Position numbers and translations under genes: made by a program | In this document: in pieces, positions 24,326 to 32,744 of the stretch | Numbering within the stretch: the stretch's first letter is position 1 | Layout of the letters: every line of letters begins with the position of its first letter | Assembly (NCBI GenBank): GCA_016200265.1 | Contig: JACQFE010000061.1 | Coordinates: forward strand, 1-39,113 | Origin: Planctomycetota bacterium | Lineage (GTDB): Bacteria; Planctomycetota; Phycisphaerae; UBA1845 | Direction of reading: 5' to 3' | Length of the DNA: 39,113 nucleotides | The notes under the pieces: generated by a model | The model's input: the letters and a program-made list of their open reading frames with translations, nothing else | The model's database searches: none | Told to the model about the DNA's origin: nothing

Positions 24326-25891
24326 TCACGGCGTGCGCAACTCGACATTTGTCTGAAACGCCCTTTGCCGATACAGATGCTCGAACAAATTCCCCTCGTG
24401 CGGCTGGTCCCAGCTCAGTTGATACGTCGGAATGGCCCCGATATTCAAACGATCGACATTTCCCGACGACATCAACGAGCGGATCAATGCGCGGTCCTCC
24501 GTGATCGCCGAAACCACGAGCGAAGCTCCGATCGCTTCGGGCATTTCAGCCGTCGGGCATTCGACGACCGATGCAAATGGAAAGAGGAATTCGCGATTTG
24601 CCAGCGGGTGCTCGCGATCTTCGCACCAAATGATCGTCGGGAGCAGGTATGCGACGCGGCCCGACTTCACTAGACGGGGCGCGCCTCGAATTTGCTCGGT
24701 CACGTCCGTCGCGCCCGGCGTTCGCAGCAGACCATCGATCATCGCACTGATTCGCTCGGCCATTCCCGCATTTGCGAAGGCCGCGATCGTGGCATTCGGA
24801 TCATCGACCGGAATAGCGGTAACTTTCGCAAGTCTTTTGGCCAATGCCTCCGCAACTTCCCGACCATGCTTCGGCGTCCAGATGGCCGAGGCATTGATGC
24901 ACGATCGACCGCCGTTGGCCGCGATCGATCCGAGCATTACGTCGATGTACTTTTTCCAATCGTCTGCCGCATCATCACCGAGAATAACCTTGCTGTAGCC
25001 CGGCCCGTGAATCTCAATGCGCGGATCATTCGCCCATGTCGCAGTCGTCGAGGAATCGCCGAACAGCATCGCTCGATCCACAGCCCGAAGCAGTTCGCCC
25101 GCTCCGGCATGATCAGTCGGATAGAAACCCAACGCCGCTCGCGGAATTCCTTCGGCCGCAAGTGCCTCAATGATCCGCAGCGGCGTCCACGGCTCTTCGC
25201 GCCCCGGCTTGAGCACAATCGGCGCTTTCAGCGCGATGGTGGGAATCCAAAGCCCGTGAACGCCCGGCGAATTGCTCGGCAGAACGGCCCCAAATACTCG
25301 CCCTTCGCGAAAAAAGCTCAGCGTCCGCGATGACGAGCCGTTTGCAGACGTATGCTTACCCCGCTCCCCTCGAGGGGAGAGGCCGGGTGAGGGGTGAGGC
25401 ATTCCTGTGCTTTGACCCTCACCCCGACCCTCTCCCTTGGAGGGAGAGGGAGAAAAGCGCTCATCGGTGTAGGTGCCGTATCCCCGATCCAAAATCTCCA
25501 GATCGAATCCGCGCGTCAGGCCGCTGATGATCGTGTCCATCTCCGCCAGCACGCGATGAATCTTCTGCGCATTGCTCCGACAATACGTCACCGGCATGCC
25601 CGTCGTCGCGGATAGACACCTTACATAATCGTCAAATGATTGCTTCGCATCGCCGATCGGCAGTGTGCCACGAATAAACCGCTCGGCCGCTCGGCCGCAA
25701 ATCTCGATCAGCTCGCGCACCGTGAATGACTCGAGCACCGTGTCGTCCATGCGATTAATGTCGCGCACGACCATGCCCGGATTGGCCTGACTCACCACCG
25801 CCACCGGCTCGCCGGTCGCATGGTGCACCAGCTCGACTTTGTCGACGCTTTCGTACGGCTGACCGTGACGGAGAATGGGAATGTGGATCAT
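24326..25891 (-). CDS. LuxC-like acyl reductase / aldehyde dehydrogenase superfamily protein
   Basis: A 521-residue protein of the ALDH superfamily, most like acyl-CoA/acyl-enzyme reductases of the LuxC type, which reduce an activated acid to an aldehyde with NADPH. Signs: AVLPSNSPGVHGLWIPT, IVLKPGREEPWTP, and the catalytic Cys331 in NGGRSCINAS; the classical ALDH general-base Glu motif is not evident. An in-frame repeat insertion at about residues 146-179 (Pro/Gly/Arg-rich) enlarges the protein relative to LuxC. ATG 25891 starts the frame. Upstream, after the DUF433 gene, lies a LuxE/PaaK-like adenylating enzyme, and downstream an alcohol dehydrogenase: together acid, acyl, aldehyde, alcohol. 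The chain length or aromatic nature of the acid is not known. Confidence 0.82.
   Translation of the reverse strand: MIHIPILRHGQPYESVDKVELVHHATGEPVAVVSQANPGMVVRDINRMDDTVLESFTVRELIEICGRAAERFIRGTLPIGDAKQSFDDYVRCLSATTGMPVTYCRSNAQKIHRVLAEMDTIISGLTRGFDLEILDRGYGTYTDERFSPSPSKGEGRGEGQSTGMPHPSPGLSPRGERGKHTSANGSSSRTLSFFREGRVFGAVLPSNSPGVHGLWIPTIALKAPIVLKPGREEPWTPLRIIEALAAEGIPRAALGFYPTDHAGAGELLRAVDRAMLFGDSSTTATWANDPRIEIHGPGYSKVILGDDAADDWKKYIDVMLGSIAANGGRSCINASAIWTPKHGREVAEALAKRLAKVTAIPVDDPNATIAAFANAGMAERISAMIDGLLRTPGATDVTEQIRGAPRLVKSGRVAYLLPTIIWCEDREHPLANREFLFPFASVVECPTAEMPEAIGASLVVSAITEDRALIRSLMSSGNVDRLNIGAIPTYQLSWDQPHEGNLFEHLYRQRAFQTNVELRTP
25357..25457. repeat. GGGAGAGGG palindromic repeat inside the LuxC-like gene
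   Basis: Plus strand: CCGCTCCCCTCGAGGGGAGA, GGGTGAGGGGTGAGG, then CCCTCACCCCGACCCTCTCC and TTGGAGGGAGAGGGAGAAAAG. Two inverted arms. Reads in frame as PSPSKGEGRGEG and PGLSPRGERG, wording known from mis-translated intergenic repeats. It sits in a loop before the cofactor domain. Confidence 0.8.
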
Positions 25892-25901
25892 TTGCTTCTC
25901 T

Positions 25902-26864
25902 CTAAGACAACCTTGTAATGTGCCAAGAGTCTCTATTCAACAGATTATTCTGTCGCATCCAGACTTCGACCAAGGCTACTAAGAGGCCAATCGTCCCCCT
26001 CAAAACTGCTTTGAAATCAGCAAATACGACGTCGGTCCGATCTGTATAGTTCCCTTCCAGCAACCCGCCATGCAGATCGAATATGCAAGCTTCGATTGGC
26101 CAAAGATACCTACAACCGCTTGCATTCCCCGAATTGTCCCCAACGCAAAATGCCGTGGGCTTCCTGTTCTGATCCTGCCAGTTAACAAATTTGGTGAGCA
26201 CTCTGGGGTCGAAGTGCCCGAAGTACTTATTTCGTAAATCCTCAACCGCCTTGATCATTCGGTCAGGTGGATCCGCAAGGATTCGATCATAGAATGCAAG
26301 TGTGTCCGCTCGCTCAATCAACATGGATCTGGTGAACACCTTTCGAGTCTTATCTTTTCGCAGGAACTGAAATGCTTCGTGAGTCCAAGAAGCACCGGCG
26401 AATACTGCCACGAACTGATCAAGATCGTCTACTATGGTTCGACTCGGTTCATTGCTGATTAGAATGGCCCAACGCACTGCAGAATTGAGTGCTTCAAAAT
26501 ATGCCATTAGTTGCATAACTAGAGGAAAGTGAGGCAACGCATTCAGTTCAGCGTCCACTGGAAACCGGAATTCAAATTGGGGTGATTTGTTCAGGATGCG
26601 AAAAGCATCTGCTTGTCCGTTTGTTTTGCGCGTCATGTCCGCCGCATACGCAAGGATGGCTCGCAGGCGTTCGTCCGTCAGATTCGGATAGTTCTCTGCC
26701 AAATCCTTCCTCGTCCAACCACCTGCGAGTAGATCGAGGACAAACTCGACGGAAAGCCGAGTGCCCTTGAGTGTGGGCTTCCCGCAGAGGATCGCTGGAT
26801 CACATACAATGTAATCGTGCCAGTTGATTGGTGAGTTCGTCTCGCTCTTCACTTTGGTTTCCAC
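25902..26864 (-). CDS. DUF433 protein with C-terminal HEPN-like domain (candidate toxin-antitoxin fusion)
   Basis: A 320-residue protein. Residues ~18-75 are a DUF433 domain (DPAILCGKPTLKGTRLSVEF, GGWTRKDLAENYPNLTDE), a small winged-helix family usually found as a separate antitoxin-like gene. The remaining ~240 residues are helix-rich and unrecognised except for RNKYFGH at 211-217, which fits the R-x(4-6)-H motif with polar second residue of HEPN nucleases. It may combine a DNA-binding regulator with an RNase-like domain in one chain; this is inference. The start is GTG 26864 with a weak ribosome site. The gene is visibly more AT-rich than its neighbours, and it splits the LuxC-like and LuxE-like pair, so later arrival is likely. 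The stop is 10 bases before the LuxC-like ATG. Confidence 0.72.
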   Translation of the reverse strand: METKVKSETNSPINWHDYIVCDPAILCGKPTLKGTRLSVEFVLDLLAGGWTRKDLAENYPNLTDERLRAILAYAADMTRKTNGQADAFRILNKSPQFEFRFPVDAELNALPHFPLVMQLMAYFEALNSAVRWAILISNEPSRTIVDDLDQFVAVFAGASWTHEAFQFLRKDKTRKVFTRSMLIERADTLAFYDRILADPPDRMIKAVEDLRNKYFGHFDPRVLTKFVNWQDQNRKPTAFCVGDNSGNASGCRYLWPIEACIFDLHGGLLEGNYTDRTDVVFADFKAVLRGTIGLLVALVEVWMRQNNLLNRDSWHITRLS

Positions 26865-26902
26865 TTTGCCCTATTTATACCCGCCGGGGTGGACTTGGGT
26901 CG

Positions 26903-26920
26903 CGCGAACTAAAGTTCGCG
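26903..26920. repeat. CGCGAAC hairpin
   Basis: CGCGAAC (26903-26909), loop TAAA, GTTCGCG (26914-26920): a perfect 7-bp stem, next to the heptamer tract and upstream of the DUF433 start. Possibly part of the same dispersed repeat group, or a terminator for the LuxE-like gene. Confidence 0.6.
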
Positions 26921-26929
26921 GCTCGTTGC

Positions 26930-26998
26930 AATCGACAATCGACAATCTGAAATCGACAATTCGTAATTGGCAATTGGAAATCGGCAATTGGCAATCAA
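26930..26998. repeat. AATCGACAATTGGCAATT-type heptamer tract, intergenic
   Basis: About nine degenerate 7-base units (ATCGACA, ATTGGCA, ATTGGAA, ATCGGCA) between the LuxE/PaaK-like stop and the DUF433 start. The tract reaches into the last codons of the LuxE-like gene. Same family as 1798-1893 and 20757-20810. Confidence 0.85.
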
Positions 26999-28152
26999 TA
27001 TACCCCCTCTACAATCGGACTCGCGAATCCCGAGAATGGCCGCACGTCGCCGGCGCCGTCCCAGGGATATTTCTCACAGGGCGGGTGGCGGATGGCCTCA
27101 TCACGCTCCAAAAATCGCGGCATGAAGAATTCCTTGGTGAGCGTCGTCAGTCGCACGCGGCCAAGCTGACCGTAATCGACCACGCGTCGCGGCTCGTTGG
27201 GATCGACCACTTCGATCATCGCTCGCGGGCATGGCGGGTGATAGATGACGCTGTAATTGTCCGCCGGGTCGAACGGCTTGTGGCACGCGAGGCCCATGAG
27301 CGTATTGCCATAGGTCGGCACCAGTTCGGCCTTGCCTTCGAGAAGTTCCTCGCGGGCGAAGCGATGAAACTGGGCCGTAAGCTGCGTGCCGCCGCAAAAG
27401 ACGCCTTTGATCCCCATCCGCACGAGCGACACCTTCTCGCAAAACGCTTCGAGCAGCTTCGGCGTCGTGAACAGGCAACGGATGTTCTCGTGAGCCTTGA
27501 GCAGCGTGAGGCCTTGATTGATAACGTGATCGCGATATTCGATCATCACGTCCATACGACCCTTGCTGATGAGCTTGACCACCCATCGCGGATCGAGATC
27601 GACGTGAAAGCAGATGCCGCCGCGAAATTGACACAAATGCTCGACCGCGAGCCGCAGCCGCCTTGGCCCGGTCGGACCGAGCATCAGCCAATCGCCGCCT
27701 TTCGGAAAACTCTCATCGGAAAGGGTCTTGCTGTACATCTCGTAGTCGATGCGGAAGTCATCGACGTTGATGCGGCTCTTGGGCACGCCGGTGCTGCCGC
27801 CGGTTTCGAAAATGTAAATCGGTTTCTTCGCGTAGGCCTTGGGTACCCATCGCCTCACCGGCCCGCCGCGCAGCCACTCGTCTTCGAAGAATGGAAACTT
27901 GTCGAGATCGTCGTAGCTCTTGATTTCCTTGCGAGGATCCCAACCGAGCTTCTTGGCGTACTCCAACCAGAACGGGCACCCCGTTTTCGGATCAAAATGC
28001 CAGGCCACAATTTCGCGCGTCTGTTCATCAAGTGAGCGGCGTGCGGCCTTCACCCGCCGTTCAAGCGAATCCATCTCGCGAACAGCCGACGCTTTGGGTT
28101 TTTTATTGCTTGGTTTTTCCGCGACTGCGGTGCGTTTTCGCATAGTGATCAC
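26995..28152 (-). CDS. LuxE/PaaK-like adenylate-forming enzyme
   Basis: A 385-residue member of the AMP-forming superfamily, of the phenylacetate-CoA ligase or LuxE (acyl-protein synthetase) type. The phosphate-binding loop is FETGGSTGVPKSRI; other parts are LGPTGPRRLRLAVEHL and the C-terminal DGAGDVRPF lid region. It lacks the full C-terminal domain of PaaK and is short, which favours a LuxE-like acyl-activating enzyme over a CoA ligase. GTG 28152 is chosen because GGAGG lies 9 bases upstream; ATG 28143 is the alternative. It is the first gene of the minus-strand array. It probably activates the acid reduced by the LuxC-like protein; acid identity unknown (fatty or aromatic). Confidence 0.78.
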   Translation of the reverse strand: MITMRKRTAVAEKPSNKKPKASAVREMDSLERRVKAARRSLDEQTREIVAWHFDPKTGCPFWLEYAKKLGWDPRKEIKSYDDLDKFPFFEDEWLRGGPVRRWVPKAYAKKPIYIFETGGSTGVPKSRINVDDFRIDYEMYSKTLSDESFPKGGDWLMLGPTGPRRLRLAVEHLCQFRGGICFHVDLDPRWVVKLISKGRMDVMIEYRDHVINQGLTLLKAHENIRCLFTTPKLLEAFCEKVSLVRMGIKGVFCGGTQLTAQFHRFAREELLEGKAELVPTYGNTLMGLACHKPFDPADNYSVIYHPPCPRAMIEVVDPNEPRRVVDYGQLGRVRLTTLTKEFFMPRFLERDEAIRHPPCEKYPWDGAGDVRPFSGFASPIVEGVY

Positions 28153-28275
28153 CGTGAGTTTCCTCCAACAATCCTAAGGAACAACCTCATGCCATCATAC
28201 CGGGGTGGCGTCACGAATACGAAACGTCAGGGTGTGGCTGTAGGCATTTGATTTCGAGGCGGGTAAATTAACCGC

Positions 28276-29067
28276 ATGGAAAGGCGAAACTGTCATCCAC
28301 AATACGAAATGTCGATAGTGGCCATCTTAATCGCGACTTGCCCCTTCATGAATGTTGCGGTGGCCCAAGAGACACAGGCGAAACAGTCGCAAGGCACTAC
28401 CATCGTCGGAAAGGCCATCTTCCGCGGCGACGCCAAGAAACACCCGCAACTTTCGATTGACACGGGTGGTCATGAATTCTGCTCCAAAATCCCGGACCTG
28501 AAAACCGAATCAGTGATACTCAACACCGCAACCACGCCCACGACGATCAAAAATGTCGTAGTCTATCTTACCGACGTCACTCCCAAAGTACCTGATATCA
28601 TGTACGATAGTGTCATGATCCAAATGAAGGATTGCCGCTTTCAGCCGCACATCACGGCCATGCACACCAAGCAGCAACTCAACATCAGGAACGCCGACGA
28701 TTGCGTGCATGGCGTGCACATGATTCCCAAGATCAATAAGGAGCACAACGTCCTTATGCAGCGAGTCAACATGCAAATGGCGTTCCGGATCAAGCCTGAG
28801 CCCGAACCGTTCTGGATTCAATCGGACACCGAGCCGTGGATGGGGGGTTGGATCGCCTGCTTCGATCACCCCTACTTCGCGGTCAGCGGCGACGATGGAT
28901 CATTCCGAATCACCGACGTGCCCCCCGGAAAATATACGCTGAAGGCCTGGCATGAAATTTTCGGAACCCTTACCCAAACGGTCGAGATCAAGGGGGACGA
29001 ATTCAAACCGGTCGAATTCGCGTTTGATGAGCCGAAAGAGGAAAAGAAAAGGGGCACGACGCCTTGA
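28276..29067 (+). CDS. Secreted protein with carboxypeptidase-regulatory-like domain
   Basis: A 263-residue exported protein. A signal peptide of about 30 residues ends near AVAQE. The middle has a cupredoxin-like arrangement (VVVYLTDV, NIRNADDCVHGVHM, a late DHPYFAV) with His, Cys and Met residues that could bind copper, though this is only pattern reading. Residues ~215-250 (DDGSFRITDVPPGKYTLKAWHE) are the carboxypeptidase-regulatory-like beta-sandwich signature common in planctomycete secreted proteins. The tail is charged. ATG 28276 is used; ATG 28309 would also keep a signal peptide. Divergent from the LuxE-like gene. Possibly a periplasmic metal- or electron-handling protein. Confidence 0.68.
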   Translation: MERRNCHPQYEMSIVAILIATCPFMNVAVAQETQAKQSQGTTIVGKAIFRGDAKKHPQLSIDTGGHEFCSKIPDLKTESVILNTATTPTTIKNVVVYLTDVTPKVPDIMYDSVMIQMKDCRFQPHITAMHTKQQLNIRNADDCVHGVHMIPKINKEHNVLMQRVNMQMAFRIKPEPEPFWIQSDTEPWMGGWIACFDHPYFAVSGDDGSFRITDVPPGKYTLKAWHEIFGTLTQTVEIKGDEFKPVEFAFDEPKEEKKRGTTP

Positions 29068-29099
29068 TCCGAACCCGGAGCGCGAGCGACGAGCATGAG

Positions 29100-29119
29100 C
29101 CGTCCCGTTCACGGGGCGG
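29100..29119. terminator. Hairpin between convergent genes
   Basis: CCGTCCCG (29100-29107), loop TTCA, CGGGGCGG (29112-29119): an 8-bp stem with one T-G wobble. It lies between the end of the secreted protein gene and the end of the amidohydrolase gene on the other strand. No U-tract follows, so a bidirectional termination role is only plausible. Confidence 0.45.
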
Positions 29120-29168
29120 GTGATGGTGCCCCGCGTTGGCGCTTGGGCTTCGGATTACCAACGTCGCG

Positions 29169-30392
29169 TCAATGCGGCTTGTCGCTGACGACCTGCCCGT
29201 TAATGATCACACCTGTGCAGTGCGTCGTGTATTCGAACGGATCGCCGTCGAAGAATGCAACGTCGCCGTCCTTGCCAACTTCAAGCGATCCGACGCGTTT
29301 ATCCACGCCGAGAACCTTCGCCGCATCGATGGTGATCGTCGCCAGCGCTTCATCGAAAGTAAGGCCATTTGCCGCCGCGATGGCCGCCTCGAAAAGGACG
29401 ACGCGCGCCTTGGGTACATAACTCTCATACCCGCTCTGCATCGCCACAGGGATGCCGGCCTTGTGCAGCTTTGAAGCAGTCTCGAAGCTCATGTTCGCGA
29501 AATCCGAAAATGCTCGGGTCATCGTGGGATGAATGATGACCGGCACATTGGCGGCCTTGAGCTGGTCAATCATCAGATAACTCTCCGCCCCGCTATCAAG
29601 AATGATTCGAATGTGAAACTCGTTCGCCAGCCGCAGAGCGCTGTCAATGTCCTGGGCGCGATTGGCCGTGATCATCATGGGTAACTCGCCCTTCAGAACA
29701 CGAACAAGTGCATCCAGTTCAAGACTGCGATCCGGCTTTTTGTCCGGTTCGGTCTTTTCCATTTTGGTCGCGTATTCCTGAGCCTTGATCAGCTCAGCAC
29801 GAAGCATGGCCATCATCTTGCCGCGAGTGCCCGGCGACTTGCCCTTTTCGGATTTTTCCGCCATCGGACTCAATGTCGCTGCCACAGTCGCCGCATCGAC
29901 GATCGTCGCATCGGCCACCGTGTTGCCCCATGTCTTGGCGATCAACGTCTGACCGGAAATCAATTCGCCCGGCGCGTGACCCGTGTGAATGGTGGTAATA
30001 CCGAAATCCCGCACCCACTCGACGAGCTTTTCATGTGGGTTATACGCGTCAATCGCGCGAAGCTCAGGCTGGATCGGTGCGGAATGCTCCAATTGATCCT
30101 GATCGTGCGGGATGTTGTAAATGCCGCTCAAACCAACCGTGCTGTGTGCATCGATCAAACCCGGCGTCACTACGGCCGCTTCAAGAACTTTGAACCCATC
30201 CGGAATCGGCGTCGATGCCGCCGGTCCGACGGCTGCAACTTTGCCGTCGCGAACGACCACGACGCCGTTTTCAATCATCGGGCCGGCCATTGTGTATACG
30301 CGCTTGCCGCGCACGGCGACTTGCGCAGAAGTTGGAACCGCGGTGGAGACCAGAAGCAAAGAGGAAATCAGCAAACTAGCGCGTCGAATCAT
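29169..30392 (-). CDS. Secreted amidohydrolase-family protein, degenerate metal site
   Basis: A 407-residue amidohydrolase-superfamily (imidazolonepropionase-like) protein with a signal peptide ending near PTSAQVA. The fold pattern is intact: N-terminal beta-sandwich (GPMIENGVVVVRDGKVAAVG), then TPGLIDAHSTVG, HPTMTR, and the C-terminal GSLEVGKDGDVAFFDGDP. However the first metal motif, normally HxH, is HST (H83, T85), and where a catalytic Asp is expected the protein reads AMQSGYES. It is therefore probably inactive or uses another chemistry. It overlaps the upstream homologue by four bases (ATGA). The pairing of an intact and an altered homologue suggests a heteromeric complex, an inference. 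Confidence 0.85.
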   Translation of the reverse strand: MIRRASLLISSLLLVSTAVPTSAQVAVRGKRVYTMAGPMIENGVVVVRDGKVAAVGPAASTPIPDGFKVLEAAVVTPGLIDAHSTVGLSGIYNIPHDQDQLEHSAPIQPELRAIDAYNPHEKLVEWVRDFGITTIHTGHAPGELISGQTLIAKTWGNTVADATIVDAATVAATLSPMAEKSEKGKSPGTRGKMMAMLRAELIKAQEYATKMEKTEPDKKPDRSLELDALVRVLKGELPMMITANRAQDIDSALRLANEFHIRIILDSGAESYLMIDQLKAANVPVIIHPTMTRAFSDFANMSFETASKLHKAGIPVAMQSGYESYVPKARVVLFEAAIAAANGLTFDEALATITIDAAKVLGVDKRVGSLEVGKDGDVAFFDGDPFEYTTHCTGVIINGQVVSDKPH

Positions 30393-31741
30393 CTACCCCC
30401 CTCGCCGTCGAAGCAGCAGAAATAGGGAACCTGTTCATTGCCTGCCCCGAATCCGCCCACCGCATACAAATAATCCTTGGGATCGGTGCGATCAAACATC
30501 TTCTTGCCCTCAACCCACGTCTGCATCACGTGGCCATAGACGCTCAGCGGATCGCCGTCGAGAATGACGAAATCCGCATCCTTCCCCGGCTCGAGCGAAC
30601 CCACGCGGCCTTGAAGATCGAGCATCTTCGCGCCGTTGATGGTGAGCGCTTTCAGCGCGCCCGCCCGTGTCATCCCAGCTCGAACGGCCAGCGCCGCACT
30701 CCGCATGAACACGCGAGAATCCGTGATCCAGTCATCGGTATGAAATGCCACCAGCACGCCCGCTCGCTCCAAAACCGCACCCGTCTCCAATGACATTTGC
30801 GACGCTTCCAGCTTGCCGCCGGGGCTGTCGATCACGATCACCGAGCATGGGACATTCGCCTTCGCGATTTCATCCGCCACTTGCCACGCCTCGCTGACGT
30901 GATGCAGCACGACGCGGAATTTGAATTCCTGCGCGATGCGTATGACACTCATGATATCGTCCGCCCGGTGCGTGTGATGATGAACGACCCGCTTGCCGTC
31001 GAGTACTTCGAGCAAGCCATCCAGCCCAATGTCGCGGGCGGGCATCTTATTCACGTCGCCGGCCGCTTTCGCGATCTTCTCACGATATTCCTGAGCCTTG
31101 ACATACTTTTCGCGAACCAGCGATACGGATTTCGCGCGGCTACCGGGAAATGGCGCATCACTCCGCGAATTCGTTCCGTTGGCCATCTTCATCCCGCCGG
31201 TCGGCCTGCCATCCGCATCGCGGATGAACATGTCCTCAATCACGTCGGCCTTGCGGACCTTGACATACACGGTCTGACCGCTGAGCAAGTGACCCGAACC
31301 CGGCATGATATTGAGCGTCGTCAAACCGCCCGCGAGGGCCCGCTTGAACCCCGCATCCAGGGGATTGAGCGAATCGTAAATGCGAATGTCCGGCTGGATC
31401 GGCGCCGATGTGTCCGCCCCGCCGATGCCTCCGATGTGATTGTGGGTATCCACCAAACCCGGCATGAGCACTCGCCCGACGACGTCGATCCGCTCCGCAT
31501 TGTCGGGAACGGCCACCTGATCCATCGCTCCGACTGCGACAATCTTGTCCCCGGAAATTATCAGAGTTCCTTTTGGAATTTCGTCGCCCACGATCGGGAT
31601 GATTTTCGCACCAATGAAGGCAAGCGTCTTGTTCGCAGAAGGCTTGTCCTCCGCAATCGCGGAGGCTGAAACCATTGCAATAAAAATGGCCGGCAACGCG
31701 GCAAGGAATTCTCGACGAAGGACTGCGAATTTGTTGATCAT
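30389..31741 (-). CDS. Secreted amidohydrolase-family metal-dependent hydrolase
   Basis: A 450-residue exported member of the amidohydrolase superfamily with an intact metal site: GLVDTHNHIGG (HxH at residues 100-102), HHHTHRADD, VLHHVSE, and the catalytic Asp in AFHTDDW. Hydrolyses C-N or related bonds in small substrates, typically in the periplasm given the signal peptide (cleavage near ASAIAED). ATG 31741 is preferred because it opens the signal peptide; the frame extends five codons up to a GTG at 31756 with no ribosome site. First gene of a two-gene operon. The C-terminal extension (EGKKMFDRTDPKDYLYAVGG) is longer than usual. Substrate unknown. Confidence 0.9.
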   Translation of the reverse strand: MINKFAVLRREFLAALPAIFIAMVSASAIAEDKPSANKTLAFIGAKIIPIVGDEIPKGTLIISGDKIVAVGAMDQVAVPDNAERIDVVGRVLMPGLVDTHNHIGGIGGADTSAPIQPDIRIYDSLNPLDAGFKRALAGGLTTLNIMPGSGHLLSGQTVYVKVRKADVIEDMFIRDADGRPTGGMKMANGTNSRSDAPFPGSRAKSVSLVREKYVKAQEYREKIAKAAGDVNKMPARDIGLDGLLEVLDGKRVVHHHTHRADDIMSVIRIAQEFKFRVVLHHVSEAWQVADEIAKANVPCSVIVIDSPGGKLEASQMSLETGAVLERAGVLVAFHTDDWITDSRVFMRSAALAVRAGMTRAGALKALTINGAKMLDLQGRVGSLEPGKDADFVILDGDPLSVYGHVMQTWVEGKKMFDRTDPKDYLYAVGGFGAGNEQVPYFCCFDGEGGR

Positions 31742-31756
31742 CCTGAAACCGATCAC

Positions 31757-32744
31757 GAAAGAATGCGCCGCAAAGCGTTGCGGCTATTGCCATGCGAGAA
31801 GCGGGGATTGTAGCGGCGCCGTCCTCTTTGCCAAATCCTTCGCGTGTATTGAATTGTCCAGCCCCAATACGGTTCACTTAAGAACTCTGACGGCTTGTCC
31901 GAATGAAGATTTCGAATGTTGAATGTGATTGTGTACGGGGCGTTTCTTCGGGAGGTTAAGCATCTTGCTCTTGATCACGCGTGGGTTGATGCGATGGTCG
32001 CGAGATGGCGGCACGCCGCGAACGGTGCGGGCGATCAAGCAACGATTTGCGGAACTGGCATTCTCCAAACCTGCAGTGAAGGTGCCGATGCTACCAAGTA
32101 CGCCTTGACTATTCTCGTAATCCGTTTGCCGCGTTCCACGGCGGGCGTTGAAGGAGATGGATAAACGGAGAATTGAGAAATTCCTTGCAGTTCCCATCGG
32201 CAACGGCACATTAGAGCCCGCCATTTCATGTTGGCCTGCAAATTGACCGTGTACGTGAGAGTGCAGCGTATGCAGGGGCATTCGAAAGCAATGCACCGAA
32301 CCCGAATTTCGGCACGCCAGAATTTCTTGAATTTGGGAGTAACGCTGCTTTCTGACTTGGCCCTGGCTGATTTCATGCCAGTGGGAACTGAGAGTGGGGT
32401 GCGGGAAGGATTCGGTTGACACGTACCGCTTGACGATGAGATGAAACCATGATTTGTCGAGTCGATTTCAAAAAAATCCGACCGCGCCACGAACCGCCAA
32501 GGCCGAAGCTCGAAAGCCAAATGTGGAGGTCTTACATCGTTGGATCTCAAGACGGGTCGTTAAACGCCTTTCGCTCGCGTGCGGCGCGATTGTCGTGCTC
32601 GCGGACGTGAGATGGTGGAATCAACGCCGTTCCATGGACCGTGGCCGCGCGTCCAGCTCGCAACCCATTACAATCATCGGTGGTTATGACGAATCGAAGT
32701 GCAATCCGACGAATGAACACGTAGCTTGTGCTACGCTTGAAAAA
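31757..32744. other. Gene-free stretch left of the attachment site
   Basis: About 990 bases in which I see no convincing gene on either strand; the open frames found have poor composition, no ribosome sites and no recognisable domains. It presumably contains the promoter of the amidohydrolase operon in its first 150 bases and is otherwise degraded or regulatory DNA next to the attachment site. Confidence 0.55.

Noticed and set aside
26824..28035. 403-codon plus-strand open frame opposite the LuxE/PaaK-like gene
   Set aside because: It starts in the DUF433 gene, passes through the heptamer tract, and has no recognisable motif; the minus frame has conserved adenylation motifs.
30797..31669. 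290-codon plus-strand frame opposite an amidohydrolase gene
   Set aside because: Antisense shadow with His/Arg-rich composition and no domain.
32035..32550. Minus-strand open frame of about 170 codons left of the attachment site
   Set aside because: No ribosome site, domain or codon pattern; overlaps other equally poor frames.
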